Source: JAIQGF01 sp051006995
GTDB taxonomy: Bacteria; Acidobacteriota; Terriglobia; Terriglobales; Acidobacteriaceae
DNA: 64,000 bases
NCBI GenBank assembly: GCA_051006995.1
Contig: JBPCSQ010000014.1
Coordinates: forward strand, 1 to 64,000
Direction: 5' to 3'
Shown: piece after piece, positions 59,011 to 64,000 of the stretch
How positions within the stretch are numbered: the stretch's first letter is position 1
How the letters are laid out: the number at the start of each line of letters is the position of its first letter
Notes under the pieces: model-generated
What the model saw: the letters and a program-made list of their open reading frames with translations, nothing else
What the model was told of the DNA's origin: nothing
Database searches by the model: none
Made by a program: the position numbers and the translations under genes

Positions 59011-60291
59011 ATGGCGACTGTCCGAGCCCCGGCCATTCACGTGGAAGAGGACCTGAACCCATTCACGATTGCCATGCGGCAGTTCGACAGGGCTGCCGAG
59101 CAGATGAAGCTGGAACCCGACCTGTGCGAGGTGCTGCGCCGCCCTCGCCGTGCCCTGACGTTATCTTTACCGGTCAAGTTGGATAACGGAACCATCAAGG
59201 TGTTTCAAGGCTACCGGGTGCAGCACAACAGTTCGCGCGGCCCGTGCAAAGGCGGAATTCGTTATCACCCGGAAGTGAGTTTCGACGAGGTGAAGGCCCT
59301 GGCGGCATGGATGACGTGGAAATGCGCAACCGTCAATATTCCCTTCGGCGGCGCCAAGGGCGGCATCGTCTGCGATCCTAAGCGCATGTCGAAGAATGAA
59401 CTGGAGCGGCTGACGCGAAGGTATGCCTACGAAATCTCGCCGCTGATCGGGCCTGACACCGACATCCCTGCTCCCGACGTTTACACCGATTCGCAGGTGA
59501 TGGCGTGGATCATGGACACCTTCAGCATGACGCGCGGGCAGATTACGCCGGGCGTCGTGACCGGCAAGCCGTTGTTTCTGGGCGGCTCGCTGGGGCGGAA
59601 TGAAGCAACAGCGCGCGGCTGCACGTTTGTCATCCAGGCGGCGTGTAAGGTGGCTGGAATCACTCTTCGCGGGGCAACCGTGGCCATCCAGGGCTTCGGA
59701 AATGCCGGCAGCATCGCGGCGGAACTGCTGGCGGAGCGCGGGGCAAAGATCATCGCCGTCAGCGACTCCAAGGGCGGCGTGCTGAACCGCAAGGGGCTCG
59801 ACGTCCAGAAGCTGCTGGAGCACAAGGATAAGACGAAATCAGTGGTCGGGTTCAAGGGCACGGAGGAAATCGGCAACGATGCCCTGCTGCAACTCGACTG
59901 CGACATCCTGGTCCCGGCCGCCATGGAAAACCAGATCACCCTGACCAATGCCGATCGAGTTCGGGCCAAGATTGTGGCCGAGGCTGCGAATGGACCCACG
60001 ACTCCGGGAGCGGATGCCGTGCTGCACAAAAAAGGAGTGCTCGTGCTGCCAGACATCCTGGCCAACGCCGGCGGCGTGACCGTCTCCTACTTCGAGTGGG
60101 TGCAGGACCTTCAGGAGCTGTTCTGGGAAGAAGACGATGTGAACCGGCGGCTGGAGAAAATCATGGTGCGCGCCTTCGAGGACGTGCACCGGACAGCCAA
60201 GAAGTACAACGCGGATATGCGGACCGGAGCTTACATCCTGGCGATTGACCGGGTGGCGGCTGCGACCAGGTCGAGAGGAATCTGGCCGTAA
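59011..60291 (+). CDS. gdhA: Glu/Leu/Phe/Val-type glutamate dehydrogenase
   Basis: 426 residues from ATG 59011; an ATG 6 bp earlier directly abuts the GAAGGAG ribosome site, so the second is preferred. N-terminal dimerisation domain with GPCKGGIRYHPEVSFDEVKALA (substrate Lys) and NIPFGGAKGGIVCDP (catalytic Lys in GGAKGG), then PAPDVYTDSQVMAWIMD and a Rossmann domain with AIQGFGNAGSIAAELL. ANGPTTPGAD and ILANAGGVTVSYFEWVQ are typical of hexameric GDH. It interconverts glutamate and 2-oxoglutarate plus ammonia. The gene stands alone and ends in a strong terminator. Confidence 0.96.
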   Translation: MATVRAPAIHVEEDLNPFTIAMRQFDRAAEQMKLEPDLCEVLRRPRRALTLSLPVKLDNGTIKVFQGYRVQHNSSRGPCKGGIRYHPEVSFDEVKALAAWMTWKCATVNIPFGGAKGGIVCDPKRMSKNELERLTRRYAYEISPLIGPDTDIPAPDVYTDSQVMAWIMDTFSMTRGQITPGVVTGKPLFLGGSLGRNEATARGCTFVIQAACKVAGITLRGATVAIQGFGNAGSIAAELLAERGAKIIAVSDSKGGVLNRKGLDVQKLLEHKDKTKSVVGFKGTEEIGNDALLQLDCDILVPAAMENQITLTNADRVRAKIVAEAANGPTTPGADAVLHKKGVLVLPDILANAGGVTVSYFEWVQDLQELFWEEDDVNRRLEKIMVRAFEDVHRTAKKYNADMRTGAYILAIDRVAAATRSRGIWP

Positions 60292-60310
60292 GAAGCGGCT
60301 GCAGGAAGAA

Positions 60311-60339
60311 GGCCACGGATGACCGTCCGTGGCCTTTTT
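60311..60339 (+). terminator. Intrinsic terminator of gdhA
   Basis: GGCCACGGA (60311-60319) and TCCGTGGCC (60326-60334) form a perfect 9-bp stem with a 6-base loop, followed at once by TTTTT (60335-60339). Confidence 0.92.
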
Positions 60340-60343
60340 GCTC

Positions 60344-62596
60344 TTACGGCGCGCCGTAGAGCCGCTTGTACACGGTCATGTTGCGCAGAATAGCCTGCAC
60401 GTACTCGCGCGTTTCAGTGAACGGGATGGATTCGACAAACTCCTGCGGGTCGCGGTAGTTCCCGTTGGCCAGCCAGGACTCAACACGATCGGTACCGGCA
60501 TTGTAGGCGGCCAGCGCGTATTCGACGCGTCCGTTGAAGTGGTCCACCAGTTCGCGGAAGTAGCGCGTTCCCAAGCGCAGGTTGAACTCGGGCGTGAGCA
60601 GTTGATCGCTGGAAAAGCGGCGCACCTTAAGTTCGCGCGCCAGCTTCTTCCCTGTGCCGGGCAGCACCTGCATCAGGCCGATGGCATTGGCGTGCGAGAT
60701 GGCGTCCGGATTAAATTCCGACTCCTGCCGGATGAGGGATGCGACCAGAAACGGATCGAGGCCATTGGTTTCAGCGTGCTTCTTAACGTCGGTCCACCAG
60801 GGACGCGGAAAGAGATCCTCCCAATAGGGCCGCGGCAGCGAATCCATGTCCATGGCAAAGTACGAAGGCACGGCGCGCTTGAGCACCTGAAGAGCGCGGT
60901 AGTACTGGCCGTTGTCGCGGTACAGGCGGGCCATTTCCGCCGTGGCCCAGACGGTGCCGCCTTCCTCGGCAGCCATGCGCAGCTCCCTGATGGCAAATTC
61001 GGTCAAGCCGCCATTCTGGAGCAGCCTGGCCTTTTCGGCGCGCAGGTCGTCGGCGGGGGGTTCGACGCCGCCGACGCGAGCGGCAATTTGCACCGGAGGA
61101 ATCTTTTCCAGTATCGGGTCAGGCTCTGGAGTTGCGGCCAGACGGATTCCCTGCAGACGCTGGCGGGCAAGGTCGGCGTAGTAATAATTGCGGAAGCGCT
61201 GCGAAAGTTTGACGTAATAGGAGCGCGCTTTCTGGGAGTTTTGTTCTTCCTCCGCCAAACGCGCTCGCCAGTACACCGCCGCCGGCACCTGCGGAGATCC
61301 CGGATAGCGGGCGATCTGTTCTTCGAAACCCTTGCGCGCTTCTTCCACCCGTGCCTGGCGCAGATTTAGCCATGCCACCTTCCAGTGCGCGTAGGGCGCG
61401 AGCTTTCCTTGCGGAAAACGCTCCACGATCTCGCGATAGGAATCGATGGCGCGATCGTACTCGCTGCGTAGCAGGAACATATTGCCGGCAAGCAGCAGGG
61501 CTTGTTCCAGCCACGCGCTGGCCGGGGCAGCCTGGCGAAGCTGCGCGAGGGCGCTCAGAAAACGGTCATCGTCATTTTGCGAGCGGGCAATCTCCGCAAG
61601 ATAGAACCAGCGCTCGCCATTGAGATCGCCGGCCGGAACCGACATGGATTCCAGCGTGGAGCGGGCCTGACGATCGTCGCCGCTGCGGTGCATGGCGCCG
61701 GCGAGCGCCACCAGGACGGCCGGCTTGTCATCTTGGGAGGCAAGTTGCAGCAGCGAGCGATATTCCTGGACGGCGTCGCGATAGCGATGCGCCTGGTTGA
61801 ACTGGTCGGCCCGCGTCTTTTGCAGAGCGTAGGTCGCGTCCAACCCTCCGGAACTGCGCAGCAGGTCGCCGGCGGCGTCGGCCTCAGCCGAAAGAGGCGC
61901 CGAAAAATAAAGATGGCGCAGCACATCCGCGCCCTGGGCGGTTTGCCCCGCGCGCAGCAGGGCGCGACCGTAAGCAAACTCCAGGTCGGAGCGGAAGGGC
62001 ATGCGGTACTTGGCCAGCAGCGCCGCCGCCGCGGCGGGATCGCCGGAAGCGACCAGCGCGTTGCCGCAGGCCACGGCGGCATCGCGCGCAAAGATCGAGT
62101 CGGGGTACTTCGTCGAAAAATCGCGCAGCATGGCCAGCGCGCTGTCGGTCTGGCCCGTGGCCTGGTAAGAGGACCCCAGGAAATAGGTGATGTAATCGGC
62201 CAGGTCGCCGGCGCGCGGCTGCGCCAGTTTCAGCGGCGCGATCGCCTTGGCGGGTTCGTGATCGAGAAGATGGGCGTAGCCGAGCGCCAGGTTGGCGAGC
62301 ACCCCCGCATCGTCGTGCGCATGCTTGCGCTCGTACGCCTCGACCCCCGCATAAGCCGGGCGAGTGCGGCTCTCGAGCAACTGCCGCGCCATCGGTTTCA
62401 GCTCGGCCGAAGCTACGAAAGCGCGGTGAATGCGCCGGATGCGGACCGGGCTGGCCTTCTTGCGCTTCGATTTCTTGCTGTGGGACGCAGCCTTGCTGGG
62501 CTTCTTTTTCGTCCCAGCATTGGCGGTTTGCGCGGCGAGGGCAGCGGTGGAGAGACAGGCGGCGAGAAAAAATATTCCTAGGAGCCGAATGCGCAC
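60344..62596 (-). CDS. slt: Soluble lytic murein transglycosylase with TPR-like superhelix
   Basis: 750 residues, started at GTG 62596 (signal peptide follows; ribosome site weak). After a Lys-rich basic segment (residues 25-52) come many helix pairs of a TPR-like superhelix (about 60-560). The C-terminal SLT domain has IRQESEFNPDAISHANAIGLMQVLP with catalytic Glu 625, LRLGTRYF and VEYALAAYNAGTDRVESWL, the four standard motifs. It cleaves peptidoglycan glycan strands to anhydromuropeptides in the periplasm, like Slt70 of enterics but with a different superhelix. Convergent with gdhA; preceded on the same strand by a GAF-like protein gene 12 bp away. Confidence 0.95.
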   Translation of the reverse strand: MRIRLLGIFFLAACLSTAALAAQTANAGTKKKPSKAASHSKKSKRKKASPVRIRRIHRAFVASAELKPMARQLLESRTRPAYAGVEAYERKHAHDDAGVLANLALGYAHLLDHEPAKAIAPLKLAQPRAGDLADYITYFLGSSYQATGQTDSALAMLRDFSTKYPDSIFARDAAVACGNALVASGDPAAAAALLAKYRMPFRSDLEFAYGRALLRAGQTAQGADVLRHLYFSAPLSAEADAAGDLLRSSGGLDATYALQKTRADQFNQAHRYRDAVQEYRSLLQLASQDDKPAVLVALAGAMHRSGDDRQARSTLESMSVPAGDLNGERWFYLAEIARSQNDDDRFLSALAQLRQAAPASAWLEQALLLAGNMFLLRSEYDRAIDSYREIVERFPQGKLAPYAHWKVAWLNLRQARVEEARKGFEEQIARYPGSPQVPAAVYWRARLAEEEQNSQKARSYYVKLSQRFRNYYYADLARQRLQGIRLAATPEPDPILEKIPPVQIAARVGGVEPPADDLRAEKARLLQNGGLTEFAIRELRMAAEEGGTVWATAEMARLYRDNGQYYRALQVLKRAVPSYFAMDMDSLPRPYWEDLFPRPWWTDVKKHAETNGLDPFLVASLIRQESEFNPDAISHANAIGLMQVLPGTGKKLARELKVRRFSSDQLLTPEFNLRLGTRYFRELVDHFNGRVEYALAAYNAGTDRVESWLANGNYRDPQEFVESIPFTETREYVQAILRNMTVYKRLYGAP

Positions 62597-62608
62597 AGCA
62601 GATTCAGT

Positions 62609-63763
62609 TTACCCCGAAAATCCACTTCCAAGCAGGGACCCATCTCCATTGGCTAAGATGCGGATCAGCTCCTGGGAGAAATAATTGCCGGAGGCGGCGG
62701 CGGTCGAGCCGTAACGCTTCTCGTAGGTGGCGCGGCTCTTATCAATATCGTCCTTCAGGCGGGCGTAGAGGTCCTTGTTGGCTCGGCCCTCGGCGACCTT
62801 GGCCTGGTTGTACAGTTTGATCTCGTCCACCAGCAGCTTGGCGAAGCGCTTAGCCTTCTTGTGAATCTCCTCGTCTTCCGGCGAAAAGCCGGAGGCAGCA
62901 GGCGCGGGCGCGGGTGCGGCCGCCGCGGCCGCCGCGGCGAGGGAAGGCGCGGTCACGGGCGGTGCGACGCGCACCGGCTCTGGTTCTGGCTCGGGCGGCG
63001 CAACCTCGGGCGCAGGCGGCGGTTCGGGTGCGTGGACTGGTTCGGCAGCGTGCAACTCCTCCCGGTGGACGGGTGGTTCAGGGGCTTCGGCCGGCATGGG
63101 CGCGCCACTCTTGCGGGCGGAAACAACTTCCAGCCACAGCCCGGCCGAACGAACCAACGTCTCCAAGGCGGAGGGATCGAGCTTCCCTCCCGCGGCAGCG
63201 CCGATATCGGCATAGATGAGCGCGGCGACTTTGTCACGAATCACCAGCGGGAGCACGATGGCGTTGCTGCCGTCGGCGGGCAGGCCGAAGCTGGAAACGA
63301 AGTGCGTGTCGAATTCAGCGGCGGAGGCGGAGGCCGGAAGGCGATCGTGGTAAGCACGCCCCGCGAGTCCGGAGTTCACATCAATGGACATGCCTTTGAC
63401 GGCATCCGGATTGTCGACTCCGACCGCACGCCACCCGCTGGCATTGCCGCCACGAATCACAAATAAGGCTACGCGTCCGGCGAACTTGGAGGCGCCGTCG
63501 AGCAGGGACGCGAGGATGTCGGTTTGCGAGGAGGCGTCGAGCACGGAATTGAAGGCGGCATTCAGCAGATCAGTAGGGGCGCCTCCGGCAGGCGTTGGTG
63601 CGGAGGGTTCCACCGGAGCGGCCGGCACCGAAGACACGGTGAGGCCGGAGAGCTGCTCACAGGCCCGGTTCACCAGCTCATCTTTCAGCGCGTTCAGATG
63701 GGTCGCCAGGGTTTCCCCGACGACGCGTTCGACAATTTGACGGATTTCCTCGGACTGCCCCAT
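62609..63763 (-). CDS. GAF-like domain protein with long Pro/Ala linker and conserved helical C-terminus
   Basis: 384 residues from ATG 63763. Residues about 1-35 are helical (IRQIVERVVGETLATHLNAL), about 65-215 look like a GAF-type sensory domain (DLLNAAFNSVLDASSQTDIL, VALFVIRGGNASGWRAVGV, IVLPLVIRDKVAALIYADIG). A very Ala/Pro/Glu-rich linker (220-300) leads to a conserved-looking helical block, KRFAKLLVDEIKLYNQAKVAEGRANKDLY and DDIDKSRATYEKRY. No output enzyme domain is fused. Cytosolic; ligand unknown. It directly precedes the lytic transglycosylase gene and may be co-transcribed with it. Confidence 0.75.
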   Translation of the reverse strand: MGQSEEIRQIVERVVGETLATHLNALKDELVNRACEQLSGLTVSSVPAAPVEPSAPTPAGGAPTDLLNAAFNSVLDASSQTDILASLLDGASKFAGRVALFVIRGGNASGWRAVGVDNPDAVKGMSIDVNSGLAGRAYHDRLPASASAAEFDTHFVSSFGLPADGSNAIVLPLVIRDKVAALIYADIGAAAGGKLDPSALETLVRSAGLWLEVVSARKSGAPMPAEAPEPPVHREELHAAEPVHAPEPPPAPEVAPPEPEPEPVRVAPPVTAPSLAAAAAAAAPAPAPAASGFSPEDEEIHKKAKRFAKLLVDEIKLYNQAKVAEGRANKDLYARLKDDIDKSRATYEKRYGSTAAASGNYFSQELIRILANGDGSLLGSGFSG

Positions 63764-64000
63764 TTGTGGACCCCGTTTCCCTGCTGCGCAGCCCTGACGC
63801 ACATAGCAATGCGAACCCCTGGCAGACGCAGGCTGCCGCGATTATATGAACTCACACTCCAGTGTCAATGCAGGCCTGCAAAATGCGGCCCTGACGCCGT
63901 TCTCTTCCCGGAGGCGCATTTTGACGCTGCTGTTAAGGCGTCCGGTTGAAACATCCGTGTGCGTTGCCGGGCAAACGGATAGAATGGTTTTTCGCCGCGC
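63764..64000. other. Right-end region, no gene recognised
   Basis: About 240 bp upstream of the GAF-like gene reaching the window edge. TAGAAT at 63972-63977 could be a plus-strand -10 box for a gene beyond the window. No complete reading frame with a ribosome site. Confidence 0.35.

Overview
This 64 kb window is GC-rich, gene-dense bacterial chromosome. The gene content points to an acidobacterium of the Terriglobia (Koribacter-like) type. That is an inference from gene style: kinases and CadC-type regulators ending in TPR arrays, two-permease iron/ABC islands, a secreted FIMAH-domain protein, and the intergenic palindromes. No rRNA, tRNA, CRISPR array, prophage or insertion sequence was recognised.

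Layout. 1-6.6 kb (minus strand): a type IV pilin cut by the window edge, with a sigma-54 type promoter, then a SprT-like metallopeptidase, two small secreted proteins, a TPR protein and uvrA. 6.8-11.6 kb: a complete aa3-type cytochrome c oxidase operon (subunits II, I, two III-like, IV, a small membrane protein), with a convergent 32-residue membrane micro-ORF at its end. 11.9-18 kb: a radical SAM protein, a methyltransferase, a lipoprotein phosphoesterase with an odd Ig-like insertion, a thioesterase and a polytopic membrane protein. 18.2-26 kb: pdxS-pdxT (PLP synthase), two multicopper oxidases with rearranged copper motifs, miaB and a bifunctional nuclease. 26-31.5 kb: a secreted protein followed by a Ser/Thr kinase with a TPR sensor half, truB and a rhomboid protease. 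31.6-34.3 kb: folE, two PTPS/QueD paralogues and a glycosyltransferase interrupted by an in-frame TGA. 34.6-39.9 kb: a TlpA-like lipoprotein, a copper P-type ATPase with four N-terminal metal modules and a divergent small protein, a STAS protein and a GNAT protein. 40.1-45 kb: an iron island made of an FTR1-DUF2318 fusion, two FtsX-like permeases and an ABC ATPase fused to a DtxR-like metal-sensor domain, behind a Fur-box promoter with an upstream CRP-type palindrome. 45-54.7 kb: LysR regulator, dihaem peroxidase-like protein, CadC-TPR regulator, a very large secreted protein, a decayed gene end and TonB. 55.3-64 kb: ileS-lspA, glutamate dehydrogenase, a soluble lytic transglycosylase and a GAF-like protein.

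How it fits together. Several units concern metals and redox: the oxidase, the copper ATPase, the multicopper oxidases, the iron island and the dihaem protein. Two loci (26.3-29.9 kb and 47.6-53.3 kb) pair a secreted protein with a regulator carrying the same periplasmic FlgO-like plus TPR half. The two loci share an ungapped 59-bp upstream element, about 45 of 59 positions identical.

Non-coding structure is unusually rich. At least five intergenic spots carry short tandem repeats with a strict 7-bp period. Four of these are arranged as large inverted repeats, and each locus uses a different heptamer word. A second family of GC-rich palindromes occurs three times between genes and apparently once inside the interrupted glycosyltransferase gene.
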